Shown in pieces: positions 46,278 through 56,481 of a stretch of DNA of 64,000 nt. Source of the stretch: Planctomycetota bacterium (GTDB taxonomy: Bacteria > Planctomycetota > B15-G4 > SIAN01); contig SIAN01000014.1 in assembly GCA_009691715.1 (NCBI GenBank), forward strand, positions 28,367 through 92,366, given 5' to 3'. Below the pieces are notes generated by a model. It saw only the letters and a list, made by a program, of their open reading frames with translations. It did no database searches and was not told where the DNA came from. A program made the translations under genes and the position numbers. The stretch's first letter is position 1; the number at the start of each line of letters is the position of its first letter.

Positions 46278-47650
46278 CGCCGACCGACGACGGCCACGCG
46301 CTCACCGAGCGTCGCCTCGACCGCGAGCGACGTGCGCGCGCGCAGGCCGAGCAGCTGCTCGAGGCGAAGTCGCTCGAGCTCTACCAGTCGAACGAGGCGC
46401 TGAAGCTCGCGAACGTCGACCTCGAACAGCGCGTCGCCGCGCGCACCGACGCGCTGCGGACCGCGCTCGAGGAGGCGCGCGGCGCCAGTCGCTCGAAGTC
46501 GGAGTTCCTCTCCAACATGAGCCACGAGCTGCGCACGCCGATGAATGGCGTGCTCGGCCTGCTTCAGCTCGTGCTCGACGAACCGCTGGCCGACGATGTG
46601 CGCCACCAGCTCGCGACGGCGAAGGACTGCGCCGAGTCGCTGTTGAGCTTGCTGAACGATCTGCTCGACCTGGCGAAGATCGAGAGCGGCCACCTCGAGC
46701 TCGAGCGTGCGCCGTTCGATCTGAAGAACGTGTGCCACACGCTCGACGCGCTCTTTGCCGAGAAGGCGCGGCGCCAGGGCATCACGCTCACGATGCGGAT
46801 CGATCCGGCGGTGCCGGAATGGCTCGTCGGGGACGCGACGCGGTTGCGCCAGATCCTGGTGAACATGATCGGGAACGCGATCAAGTTCACGGCGCAGGGC
46901 GGCGTTTGCGTCGAACTGGCGCTCGCCGAGCGAGCCACCGAACACTTGATGCTCCGCGCGCGCATCACCGACACCGGCATTGGCCTCACGGCCGTTCAAG
47001 CGAGCCGGCTGTTCGCGGACTTCGTGCAGGCCGACGCCTCGATCACCCGACGGTTCGGCGGCAGCGGGCTCGGCCTGTCGATCTGCAGGCGCATGGCCCA
47101 ATCGATGGGTGGGACGGTCGGCGTCGAGAGCGAACTTGGAAAGGGCTCGCGCTTCTGGTTCACGGCGCGCTTCGAGGCGCGGGGTGAGCCGATCACGGCG
47201 CTGGGCGATGCCGGTGCGCCGCCGACGTGGCGCGCGCCGCCGGGCGCCCGCGCGCTCCTCGTCGACGACAACGCGGTGAATCGGTTGGTCGGACAGAAGA
47301 TCGTCTCAAAGCTCGGCCTGGCATGCGAGGTCGCCGAAAGCGGCGCGGCGGCGTTGTCGCGCCTGGCACGCGAACGCTTCGACGTCGTGTTGATGGACTG
47401 CCAGATGCCGGGGATGGATGGCGCCGAGACCGTGCGCCGGCTGCGCCGTGGCGACGAGGGCGTCCTCGATCCGCGGGTGCCGGTCGTCGCGCTGACCGCG
47501 CAGGCGATGCATGGCGATCGTGAAGCCTGCCTCGCCGCCGGCATGGACGGCTACGTGACCAAGCCGCTCCTCGTCGCCGAGCTGACCGCAGAGCTGGCAC
47601 GCACCGTACGCGCGCCAGAGGCCGTGGCTCCGATCACGCCACCAGGTTGA
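46274..47650 (+). CDS. Hybrid sensor histidine kinase partnered with H-NOX
   Basis: 458 residues, start GTG 46274 in a GTGA overlap with H-NOX. Residues 1-70 are a coiled-coil linker with no sensor domain of its own (RARAQAEQLLEAKSLELYQS). The H-box is SNMSHELRTPMNGVLG with the phospho-His, N-box NMIGNAIKFTAQ, G1 DTGIGL, G2 GGSGLGLSI. A receiver domain fills the last ~125 residues: LLVDDNAVNRLV, phospho-Asp in VVLMDCQMPGMDG, VVALTAQ, TKPL. No membrane span, so cytosolic: input most likely comes from H-NOX. Output partner (Hpt or effector) is not adjacent. Tail converges with the BNR pseudogene by 17 bases. Confidence 0.95.
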   Translation: MTPTDDGHALTERRLDRERRARAQAEQLLEAKSLELYQSNEALKLANVDLEQRVAARTDALRTALEEARGASRSKSEFLSNMSHELRTPMNGVLGLLQLVLDEPLADDVRHQLATAKDCAESLLSLLNDLLDLAKIESGHLELERAPFDLKNVCHTLDALFAEKARRQGITLTMRIDPAVPEWLVGDATRLRQILVNMIGNAIKFTAQGGVCVELALAERATEHLMLRARITDTGIGLTAVQASRLFADFVQADASITRRFGGSGLGLSICRRMAQSMGGTVGVESELGKGSRFWFTARFEARGEPITALGDAGAPPTWRAPPGARALLVDDNAVNRLVGQKIVSKLGLACEVAESGAAALSRLARERFDVVLMDCQMPGMDGAETVRRLRRGDEGVLDPRVPVVALTAQAMHGDREACLAAGMDGYVTKPLLVAELTAELARTVRAPEAVAPITPPG

Positions 47651-49304
47651 TCCACTCCGGCGCGGTGGCGTGGACGATGTCGCCGTTCACGTCGAAGAAG
47701 AGCGCGACGAAGTCGACCCGCGCGCCGACGAGCGCGGGACCGAATGGACCGAGCGTGTCGATCGTCGCCATCGCGCTGCCCTCCGGTCCGAGCAGCCCGA
47801 ACGTGTTGCCGAAAATGTCGCCGTTGAATCCGTAGTAGGAGACGGTCGTCAGCGTGTCCCAGACCAGCGCGATCTCGACGCCGTCGACGATCAGCGGCGG
47901 CGTCGTCCCCGAGAACGTCGCCAGCACGAGGTAGGTCGAGCCGCCCAAGTTCGGGCCCGGCGCGATCGCGCGGTCGGCGGTGCCGCCCGTAGCCGCCGAC
48001 AGCTCGTGCGTTGACGCGGTCAGCTGCGTGTTCCACGCATCGATGAAGAGATCCTCGGAATCAGCGCCGACGCGACAGTCGGCCCAGCACGGGATCGAGC
48101 CCAGCGCGTGCGACGCGATCGCGTTGTAGTGGCCGATGAACACGCCGCCGAAGAAGTCGGTCGACGGATCGAACGGCGCGTCGGAAACCCGCGTCTCCGC
48201 AGCGACGGTCGCTCCGCCGTCGAGCGACCTCCCGCCCCACAGCTCGAGCGGCGCGCCGACCGGATCGGAGCGCCGATCGAGCCAGGTCATGTTCACGCCA
48301 CCCCATGGATCGACATCGACATCGGGCATGAACTGGTCGGTCGGTGCCGTGTCGCCGGGATTGGCCACGATCGTCAACCAGCTTGCGCCGTCGTCGCTCG
48401 ACGTGGAGAGCATCACGTCGGCGTGCGCTGTCGTTCCGCTCGCCTAGGTGTGATGCACGACGTAGACATTGCCGTCGTGCGGGCCGCCGGTCGCGTCGAC
48501 CGCGAGCGCGAAGACCGGCTTCAGGTCGAACTGGAAGCCCGTCAGCGGGTTCGGCGGGTTCACGTACGGTGATACGACCACGTCGGTGCCGAACGTCGCG
48601 CCGCCATCGGCGGATCGGTCACACCAGACTTCCCGCGGCGACTCGTCCTGCCACATGACGAAGAGGTCGCCGTCCGAGGCGAACGCGATGTCGGATGCGA
48701 GCGACTCGCGGCCGCCGTTGCTGTCGGCCTCGTTGATCGTGACCGGCGGCGACCAGGTCTTGCCGTGGTCGTCGGAGTACGCCGCGAGGATCTCCTCAGG
48801 AACGAGCGCGGCGTCGCCGCGCATCCACGTCAGGGCGATGCGCCCGAAGTGCGCGACCGCAGCGCGGCACACCGCCGCCTTTGGTTTGTCGTCGCCCGGA
48901 TCGAGCGTGATCACCGTCGACTTGCCGAAGGTCACGCCGCCATCGGTCGAGCGGCGCACACAAACCGAGTTGCCGCCAGGCCCGAAGGCCGACAGGTAGA
49001 AGAGCAGCACGTTGCCGTGGGTGTCGAACACGACCTCGGGGTCGACCATGAACGGGAAGCCCGCGTCGAGGCGCCGCCGGGTGCAAACCCAGGTCAGGCC
49101 GCCGTCAAAGCTGGCGCCGTGCTTGATCACCTGCTGCGTGCCGCCCCAGTCAATGCAAGCGACAACGAGGTGATCGCGGTCGGCCGGATCGATCGCGATG
49201 ACTGTCTCGACCTGGGTCCCATTCGGGAGGCAGTCGGCGAGTCGGTCGATGCCCTAGTCGAGCGGGGCGGCGGCAAGAACGAGCGACGCGAGGTACGACG
49301 GCAT
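47634..49304 (-). pseudogene. Exported BNR/sialidase-type beta-propeller protein with two in-frame TAGs
   Basis: From ATG 49304 a signal peptide (PSYLASLVLAAAPLD) runs into TAG (49256-49254). The same frame continues GIDRLADCLPNGTQ, VETVIAIDPADRDHLVVACI and BNR-type repeats (GASFDGGLTWVCTRR, RRSTDGGVTFGKSTVI, SDDHGKTWSPPVTIN, SADGGATFGTDVVV) to a second TAG (48446-48444) after NVYVVHHT. It resumes with ASGTTAHADVMLSTSS, DDGASWLTIVANPG and ends at 47634. Ignoring both stops gives 556 residues in one frame, so the lesions are two nonsense codons and no frameshift. Repeats of the S/T-x-D-x-G-x-x-W kind suggest a propeller; no sialidase catalytic residues were identified. Confidence 0.85.
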
Positions 49305-49415
49305 CGTGGCGCTCCATCGGGGCCGCCACCTTTTGCGTGATCGCGGACGAATTGCCAATGGCCGCGCCGCCGCCGCACGTGCGGCGGCGTCGGCGCCAAG
49401 CCGGGAGGTGCAGCG

Positions 49416-52400
49416 TTACTGCGCCGTCAGCGAGAGCGTCCAGCTGTTGATCTTGCCGGTGTCACTCGCTGCGAGGTCGCGCGCCTTCAGGCTCCAGTTG
49501 CCGTTGATCAACTTGCCAGTGAAGGCCGACAGCGAAGCGTACGGCACCGTGATGTCGGGGTACTCGGTCTGGATGTTGTCGGTCGCGCCGCCGGTCCGGT
49601 TGTGCACGATCACGGTCGTCCCGTCGGGCGCGATCAACGACAGCTCGAGGTCGCCCTTGTAGGTGTGCGTCACGTCGACGCGCAGCTTCACGCTCGCCAC
49701 GGTCCCGGTCACGTTGAACGCCTGCGAGCTGGTCACGCCGGTCGTGTTGTTGTCAGGGATCGACAGGTTCGGCGAGACCTTCTGCTCGCCGTTGAAGGTG
49801 ATCGCCCACGAGTTGAACGTGCCGGTGTCGGTCGCCGCGAGGTCCTGGACTTTGACGCTCCAGTTGCCCGACGTGTTCTTGCCATTGAAGACCGTCAGCG
49901 CCGCCGACGACGTCGTGACGATCGAAAACGTCGTCGAGACGTTGTCGGTCGAGGTGCCGGTCCTGTTGTGCAGGATGGCGCTGGTGCCGTCCGGCCCGGT
50001 GAGCGTGACGACCAGGTCGCCCTTGTAGGTATGCGTGATCACGGTCGAGATCGCGATCGACGTGACCGTCAGGCTGGTGCCGACATTGATGGTGCTGGTC
50101 ACGCCGGTCGAGTTGTTGTCGGGGATCGCCAAGTTGGGCGCCGCCGAATAGGTCTTCACCGGGTTGCCGCCGGCGGCGTTGATGATCAGCGTCACGACCG
50201 CGGTGTGCGTGAGCGTGCCACTGATGCCGGTGATCGTCACGGTATGCGTGCCGACCGTCGCGCTCGACGTCGTCGTCACGCTCAAGGTCGACGTGCCGCT
50301 CGCACCGATCGGGTTGGGCGAGAAGCTGTAGGTCACGCCGGTGATCGGCGGCGTCGCGGAGAGCGTGATGTTGCCGGAGAAGCCGCCGCTCGGAGTGCTG
50401 GTCACGGTGTAGCTGGTCGGCGAGCCTTGCGTGATCGTCTGCGAACTCGGCGTCGCCGCGAGCGAGAAGTCCGCGGGCGGCGGGGTCGTGTTGCCGTTGT
50501 AGACGACCAGCGCGAAGTCCTGGTCGGTGGTGTCGGCGTTTCCCGGCACGCCGTCGCCGGCGATGTTGGTCGCCTTGACCGTGATGCTCCAGGAGCCAGT
50601 CGTGCCGGCCGGCAGGAAGACGCACTCGAGGTTGTTGCGCACGTCGGCCGTGCCGCCGGTGATCGAGCCGGCGCCGGAGAAGACGTTGCCGCGGTAGAGC
50701 GTGCTGTTGATCGTCACTTCGAGGTCGAGGTTGTTGACGTAGGCGTTGCCGGTCGTCGGGCCTGGCACATCGGTCCACGCCAGCGCGACGCGGAACGGTT
50801 CGGCCGAACTCGCGATCGAGCCCGATGCGGTGTAGGTGTTGCCGGTCGCGCCGAGGACGGTCGTCTGGTCGACCATCACGCGCGAAGCGGCATCGAAGCT
50901 GCGCCCGAGGTTAATGCGCCCCATGCCCTGGCTGTTCGAGGGCAGCGTGTCGTTGGCGCCGACGCCCGTCATGTGGGTCGCGGTCGAGGCCAAGAAGGCC
51001 TTCTGCATCGCCGGCGTCGGCGTGCCCCACGCCTTGATCGTGAACCACTGCCGCAACAGCGCGCACGCTCCGGCAGCGGCCGGCGTCGAGTGGCTGGTGC
51101 CCGAGGACCAGCAGTACAACGTCTGGCCGGATGGCCAGTACTTATTGCACACGCCCGAGCCGTTGTAGCCCGTCGCGCGGCTGGCGGCGCCCTGGATGTG
51201 AGTGCCGGGCGCCATCAGGTCGGGCTTCTTGCGCGAGTCCGAGCAGGGGCCGCGCGAGCTGAAGCTGATGATGTCCTTGCAGTTGTCGGCGCCGCTGTTG
51301 GCGATCGCACAGCCGTCGGTGCCGGTCTGGCGGAAGTTCTCGCCCGCGCCGACGGTGATCACGTTCTTCCCGGTGCCTGGCGGATGGATGGTCGATGTGC
51401 CGGAGCCGTCGTTGCCGGCGGCGAAGACGATCGTCATCTCCTGGTTGCCGGTGGTGCCGCTGGCCGCGTCGCGCACGGTCGAGTCGTGCGCCTGGCTGTC
51501 GCTGTTGTAGTCGCTGCCGCTGGTGTAGCCCCAACTGTTGCTGGAGATGCGCGCGCCGCCGTTCCAGGCGTTCTGCATGCGCGTCGGCGTCGACTGGTTG
51601 AAGATGCCCGAGCCGGCGTTGTTGAAGACCTTCGAGTTGCCGATCTTGACCCACGGCGCGATGCCAAGCCCGTAGTTGTAGCCGCTTGCATCTTCGTAGG
51701 CCGAGCCGGTGAGGTTGTTGTAGCCGCCGATGATCGACGCATTGATGTTGCCGTGTCCGGCCTGGCTGTCGCCGAGCGCATCGCCCGAGTAGTTGTTGCT
51801 GTAGGCGTAACGGCTCGCACCACTCGACACGCCGTCGACGCGGAACTCGACGTTCACGTCGGTCGTGCTGCCCTTGTCGACGCCGTCGTCGACCACGTCG
51901 ACCGAGAACGAGAATGGATTCGCGCCCGCTCCCGGGAAACCGAGGCCCTGCAGCCAGGTGAGGTAGCCCGGCCCGCTCGGCGCGGTCCCGCCCGCGTTCA
52001 GGTTGTTGGCCATCAGCTGGCCCTGCGCTTCGTCGCAGAGCGTCGCGTTCAACTTCGGCTCGACGGCGAACACATGGCTGTCGCGCGCGAGCGCCAACGC
52101 CGTCGCGCCGCTCGCGTAGAGCTCGACGTTGATGTAGTCGAGGATGCGCCACGGCTCGGCGATGAGCTGCTCGCGCTGCAGCAGGCGCGCGACGAAGGCG
52201 TCGCCCTCGCCGTCGGCGATGACCTGCACCACCAACCGCTGCAGCGCGTTCTCGAGCAGGGTCGGCGGCCGCAGCTCGGACCGCAGCTTGAAGGCCGGCT
52301 CGTAGGTGGTGATCGCCAGCACGTGCTCACGCGCGCGGAGCTTCGCCAGCAGACCGTCGGCCTGCGGATCGGCGACGACGACGTAGGCGTTGTTCGGGAT

Positions 52401-52943
52401 GTACGTGACGATGAACGCGCCGGTCGCGCGCAACTCCTCGAGCCAGGCGTCCCTGATCGGGCCATCGAACTGCACGATGCGCAGGCGACGCTCGCCATCG
52501 GCGGGCGGATCGGTCGGGCCACGGAGGTTCGCGGGGATCGTGTCAAGGACGGCGCGGGTCGCGAGACCATTGGCGCCATCGAGCAGGTATCCGTTCAGGT
52601 TGATCAGCGTCTGCTCGTCCGCCAGCAGGGCGCCGCGCGCGAGCAAGGCCGCGAGACCTTCGGTGCGCTGCGTGTCGACCTTGGCGTAGACGAACGAGCC
52701 GTGGTGCTCCGCGCGAAGCAGTGCGCCGGCCGTCTCGAGTTCGGCGAGCAGCGCGCTGTCCGCGGCGAGCATCAACCGATGGATCGCGCCGCGAGCGATG
52801 AAGCCTTCCGGGATCGACTCGCTCGGCGTCGCCTGCGCGGCATCGGTGCCGGGCGCTGCGTCACTCGGTCGCGCGAACGAGAGCCCAGCCAAGAGGCCGA
52901 GCAGAGCTGGAATGGCGAGAAATCGTGAATCGCGGCGCATCAC
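49416..52943 (-). CDS. Secreted subtilisin-like (S8) protease with two P-domains
   Basis: 1175 residues. Signal peptide residues 1-29 (FLAIPALLGLLAGLSFA). A long propeptide-like region to about residue 320 follows. Catalytic domain: Asp in FSVDVVDDGVDKG, His in GDSQAGHGNINASIIGG, oxyanion region FAAGNDGSGTSTIHP, and Ser in SSGTSHSTPAAAGACAL. A jelly-roll and an Ig-like segment (NITLSATPPITGVTYSFSPN) are followed by two tandem proprotein-convertase P-domains, each with IPDNN at the start, VxITHTYKGDL and GxWSxKxxDLAxxDTG. The P-domains normally stabilise or target the protease. Intact, likely degrading extracellular protein. Two long opposite-strand frames here are shadows. Confidence 0.93.
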   Translation of the reverse strand: MMRRDSRFLAIPALLGLLAGLSFARPSDAAPGTDAAQATPSESIPEGFIARGAIHRLMLAADSALLAELETAGALLRAEHHGSFVYAKVDTQRTEGLAALLARGALLADEQTLINLNGYLLDGANGLATRAVLDTIPANLRGPTDPPADGERRLRIVQFDGPIRDAWLEELRATGAFIVTYIPNNAYVVVADPQADGLLAKLRAREHVLAITTYEPAFKLRSELRPPTLLENALQRLVVQVIADGEGDAFVARLLQREQLIAEPWRILDYINVELYASGATALALARDSHVFAVEPKLNATLCDEAQGQLMANNLNAGGTAPSGPGYLTWLQGLGFPGAGANPFSFSVDVVDDGVDKGSTTDVNVEFRVDGVSSGASRYAYSNNYSGDALGDSQAGHGNINASIIGGYNNLTGSAYEDASGYNYGLGIAPWVKIGNSKVFNNAGSGIFNQSTPTRMQNAWNGGARISSNSWGYTSGSDYNSDSQAHDSTVRDAASGTTGNQEMTIVFAAGNDGSGTSTIHPPGTGKNVITVGAGENFRQTGTDGCAIANSGADNCKDIISFSSRGPCSDSRKKPDLMAPGTHIQGAASRATGYNGSGVCNKYWPSGQTLYCWSSGTSHSTPAAAGACALLRQWFTIKAWGTPTPAMQKAFLASTATHMTGVGANDTLPSNSQGMGRINLGRSFDAASRVMVDQTTVLGATGNTYTASGSIASSAEPFRVALAWTDVPGPTTGNAYVNNLDLEVTINSTLYRGNVFSGAGSITGGTADVRNNLECVFLPAGTTGSWSITVKATNIAGDGVPGNADTTDQDFALVVYNGNTTPPPADFSLAATPSSQTITQGSPTSYTVTSTPSGGFSGNITLSATPPITGVTYSFSPNPIGASGTSTLSVTTTSSATVGTHTVTITGISGTLTHTAVVTLIINAAGGNPVKTYSAAPNLAIPDNNSTGVTSTINVGTSLTVTSIAISTVITHTYKGDLVVTLTGPDGTSAILHNRTGTSTDNVSTTFSIVTTSSAALTVFNGKNTSGNWSVKVQDLAATDTGTFNSWAITFNGEQKVSPNLSIPDNNTTGVTSSQAFNVTGTVASVKLRVDVTHTYKGDLELSLIAPDGTTVIVHNRTGGATDNIQTEYPDITVPYASLSAFTGKLINGNWSLKARDLAASDTGKINSWTLSLTAQ

Positions 52944-53162
52944 GTAGCTCCCGAAAGCACGGACGAGCGAGGCCGCCGTCGTCGGCGGTATGGGTTGGCG
53001 AGAAACGCTACTGGGGAATCAGTGCGGAAGGAACACCCCGCAGTTGTCTAGGCTGTTCCACCTAGTTCGCAAACCGCGAGAAGTTCCTTCGTATCGGCCG
53101 GTGAAAATGCCGCGGCGCCGGCTGCAGTTCTGAAAAAACGACCGATGTGATCGAAATCCGAT

Positions 53163-53984
53163 CTATTTCGTGATCTGGATCTCGAACCAGCTCTTCAGCA
53201 CCTTCCAGCGTGCGGTCAGCCCCTTCTGGCGATCCGGCCAACCGCCGCCGGCCCGATCGCCGAATTCGTTCCACCCCGGACGCGTGTCGTCGATCGCACC
53301 CGGCCACACCGCGGACCACACCGGGTCCTTCACCGCCGCGAAGAACTCGCCCGTCGGCGGGTTGTTCATGCCGGTGATGTCCCACAGCAGCCCAAAAATC
53401 CACGACCGCTGCTTGATCGTCTGCGTCGCGTCGTCCAGCAGTTCGAGCACCGCCGGCACCGCGCACCAGCCGGCGCGGAAGATCCGGTCCTCGGGCGTGG
53501 TCGGCGCGCCTTCGAATCGCAGGTTCGCGCGCCAATGGCCCGCCACCAGCGGCACTTTCTTGGTGAAGTCGATCGCGCCAAACGCCTTCTTCAGCAGGTC
53601 GAGCTCTCCGCGCGCCACCACGATCGGCTGCGCCTTCAGGCGGACCGGAAACTTCACCGACGTCGCGACCACGTAACTGTCGATCCGATCCTCATCGGCG
53701 ATCTCGACGTCGTCGTGGTAGGCGAGCTGCACCTCGTAGTTGCCCGGCCCAGGAAACTCGATGAAGTCCTGCGGCTTCGCCTCGACGCCCTGCTCCTCGC
53801 CCGGCACCAGCGGCGCACGGCCCGACATCCCACCACCCATCCCGATGCCGAACCTCGTCCTGACCGGCACGCGCGTTCCGTCCGGTCCGACGGCCTCGAC
53901 ATGGATCCGCGCGAATCGACCGCTGCGATAGCTGCCGCCCTGCGTGAGGCTGAACGTCTCCTTGGCCGAGTCGACGTTCTTCAG
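53163..53984 (-). CDS. Hypothetical protein, possibly starting at CTG or continuing the gene upstream
   Basis: Not recognised. The ORF with a standard start (GTG 53870, 235 residues) begins PVRTRFGIGMGGGMSG, but clear coding sequence extends upstream in the same frame (NVDSAKETFSLTQGGSYRSG, then RFARIHVEAVGPDGTR) with no ATG, GTG or TTG. A CTG at 53984 overlaps the stop of the upstream gene by 4 bases (CTGA), giving 273 residues; the alternative is a frameshift in the TCTCTCC run just there that fused the two genes. Visible part: FPGPGNYEVQLAYHDDVEIA looks like an Ig-like extracytoplasmic domain; the C-terminal half (NPPTGEFFAAVKDPVWSAVW) is rich in Trp. Coding is well supported; the start and independence are not. 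Confidence 0.65.
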   Translation of the reverse strand: MKNVDSAKETFSLTQGGSYRSGRFARIHVEAVGPDGTRVPVRTRFGIGMGGGMSGRAPLVPGEEQGVEAKPQDFIEFPGPGNYEVQLAYHDDVEIADEDRIDSYVVATSVKFPVRLKAQPIVVARGELDLLKKAFGAIDFTKKVPLVAGHWRANLRFEGAPTTPEDRIFRAGWCAVPAVLELLDDATQTIKQRSWIFGLLWDITGMNNPPTGEFFAAVKDPVWSAVWPGAIDDTRPGWNEFGDRAGGGWPDRQKGLTARWKVLKSWFEIQITK

Positions 53985-55082
53985 TCGGAGAGACGCGCGA
54001 GCCAGCGCAGCGAACCCGGCTCGACCAAGATCACGTCGCCGACGTCATGCGGCCCGGCCGGCAGCGGCTTGGCCAGCTCGACCAACGCGTCGGCTTTCAC
54101 GACGGCAGAAGCCGCGGCGGGCACGGCGGCCGGTGCGACGGCTGCCGCCGCCACCTCGACCGAGAACGTGATCTCCCGCCGGCCGCCCTTCGGCACCTCG
54201 TCGACCAGCGGCAGCTCGAAGCGACCACCGGCGTCGGTGGTCACGCTGGTGCCGCTGCTCGAAGCGCTGCCCTTGGTCGCAACGCAGACGTTCACATCGA
54301 CCTTCTTCTCCGCGATCGGCCGGCCTTCGTCGTCCAACAGCCGACCGCGCAGCAGCGGGAACGACGCCAGCGTGGGCGGCGCGAAACGCATCTCCTCGCC
54401 GATCCGCCGCGGTCCGAAGAAATGGCCGGTCAACGGCACGGCCTGCCCTTCCCACTTTGCCTCGTACGCGAGCTCGATGCCCAGTGGCACCCACGGCACG
54501 AGCGCGACACCGTCGACGATCTTGAAGCGATTCGGCGCGCTGTCGTTCCAGATGCCGCCCCCCGTGTCGCTCGCGTCGAACGCGCGCACGCGCACGGTGC
54601 CGTTGCCGATTCCCGGCACCTCGATGCGCACGCTGCCGCACTCCGGGCACGCGAGCTTGAGCGGCGCGGTCGGCGGTTTCCTCGGATCGAACCGCACCTC
54701 GGTCGGATCGAGCGATGGCAGCGCAAGACGCACGGCGCACGTCTCGAACTCCTGCGGCGCAAGCTCGAGCACGTCGAGGTCGAAGGTCACGGTGCTGGCA
54801 TCAGCGCCAATTGCCACAGACGACGATTGCACGGCGAGGTAGGCGTTCAGGAACTCGCCGCGCCGACGCTCGCCGTGACGCGGCGTCTTCGTTCGGCATC
54901 GCCGGCGACGGGCGGAGCAGCACGACCGCGACCGGCACGTCGCCGCACGGCTTGCCCGCGGCATCGACGACGACAACTCGAAGGGGCGTCTCGATCGCAT
55001 GGAGCGGCGCGGCCGCGAGGAGCGCCGCCACCGCGATCATGAAGGACCGGAACCCGGCCGCTGGCGACAACACTCTGGCCAT
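53981..55082 (-). pseudogene. Exported protein with carboxypeptidase-regulatory-like domains, frameshifted
   Basis: From ATG 55082: signal peptide (FRSFMIAVAALLAAAPLHA) and the start of an Ig-like regulatory domain (LRVVVVDAAGKPCGDVPVAV). After AMPNEDAAS, at about 54875-54895, coding moves to another frame: RHGERRRGEFLNAYLAVQSS, VTFDLDVLELAPQEFETCAV, PECGSVRIEVPGIGNGTVRV and a second domain (GRLLDDEGRPIAEKKVDVNV), ending PHDVGDVILVEPGSLRWLAR at 53981. Two carboxypeptidase-regulatory-like folds are visible, as in many planctomycete exported proteins. One base gained or lost would restore it. It overlaps the next gene by 4 bases at CTGA. Confidence 0.75.
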
Positions 55083-55250
55083 GGCTTGCACCTCCAACCG
55101 ACCGCAGCTCACGCGACGCCGGCAGTCTTCGAACGCGCGGCGACAAAGGCGGGCCATTCGGGCGAATCGACAGGGCCCGTGCTTCAGAGCGCAAATTCAC
55201 CGTCCAATCGTCGGTGGCGCGCACGGCGCGGGTCGAGCAGGCTGCGTTGC

Positions 55251-56481
55251 ATGAACCGCTCCACCGCCGCCACTCGCCAACGCCGACTTGCGGTCGCGAC
55301 CCCCGCAGAGCTGCCGCCTCGCAGCGTCCTCCTGCGCGCCCTCGCCACGCGCGACGCCAGCTTCGAAGGGCTGTTCGTGATCGCGGTGCGCACGACCGGG
55401 ATCTTCTGCCGCCCCGGTTGCCCCGCGCGCACGCCGAAGCCGCAGAACGTCGAGTTCTTCGCCACCACCAAGGAGGCGCTCTTCGCGGGGTTCCGCGCCT
55501 GCCTGCGTTGCCGGCCATTGGCATCGCGCGACGCGCCGCCCGCCTGGCTCGCGCCACTGCTCGCGGCCATCGAGGCCGACGCGGCGTTGGCGCGATGCCG
55601 ACCTGCGCGCGCGCCAGCTCGATCCAGTGCGCGTGCGTCGCTGGTTCGGCGCACAGCACGGCATGACCTTCCAGGCCTACTCGCGCGCTCGGCGGCTCGG
55701 CACCGCGCTCCGTGCGCTGCGCCACGGACGCAAGCTCGACGAGGTCGCGCTCGACCACGGCTTCGAATCGCACAACGGCTTCCGCGACGCGTTCTCGCGT
55801 TGGTTCGGCGCGCCCCCCGGCCGCGCGAGCCGCGCCCGCCGCGCCGATTGCATCACCTTCGCCGCAATCGAGAGCCCGCTCGGCCCGCTCGGCCCGCTCA
55901 TCGCCGCTTCCGTCGACGAAGGCGTCTGCCTGCTCGAGTTCAACGACCGCCGCATGCTCGAAGCGCAGCTCGCGCGCCTGCGCCGCCTGTTCGACTGCCC
56001 CGCGCTGCACGGCGACCACCTGCACCTGACGCAATTGCGTCGCGAGCTCTCTGACTACTTCGCCGGAAAGCGCAAGAGCTTCGACGTGCCGCTCCACGCC
56101 CCCGGCAGCGACTTCGAGCACCGCGTCTGGCGCGAGCTGCAGCGCATCCCGTGCGGCGAGACGCGTAGCTACGTCGAACTCGGCCGCGCCATCGGCGCGC
56201 CGAAAGCCGCCCGCGCCGTCGGCCGCGCCAACGGCATGAACCGCCTCGCCCTCGTGATCCCGTGCCACCGCGTCATCCGCGACGACGGCACCGTTGGCGG
56301 ATATGGCGGCGGGCGGTGGCGCAAGGAGTGGCTGTTGCGGCTGGAGCGTCAGGAGTCGGTCGCGAGGCAGAGCGCGCTCATCAGCCCGCCGACGACGAGC
56401 ACGGCGACGGCGAGGAAGTCGCGCGATCGCGCCGCGACTCCCGCGGCCTCCGCTCGCTCCACCATCCGCACCACGACCTGA
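55251..56481 (+). pseudogene. ada: Ada-type methylphosphotriester/O6-methylguanine DNA repair regulator, frameshifted
   Basis: From ATG 55251: residues 1-110 carry the Ada zinc domain (GIFCRPGCPARTPKPQNVEF, ACLRCRP: four Cys, one of which accepts methyl from phosphotriesters). After IEADAAL (about 55590) coding changes frame: WRDADLRARQLDPVRVRRWF, then GMTFQAYSRARRLGTALRAL (AraC helix-turn-helix) and the MGMT domain with the acceptor Cys in VIPCHRVIRDDGTVGGYGGG. Removing one base from the TT in gcggcgttgg would join them. The intact protein repairs alkylated DNA and activates its own regulon. The tail overlaps the minus-strand gene by about 130 bases; the true end may be earlier. Confidence 0.85.

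Noticed and set aside
49602..52928. 1108-residue frame on the plus strand
   Set aside because: It is the antisense shadow of the S8 protease gene; its sequence is Arg/Val-repetitive and matches no family.
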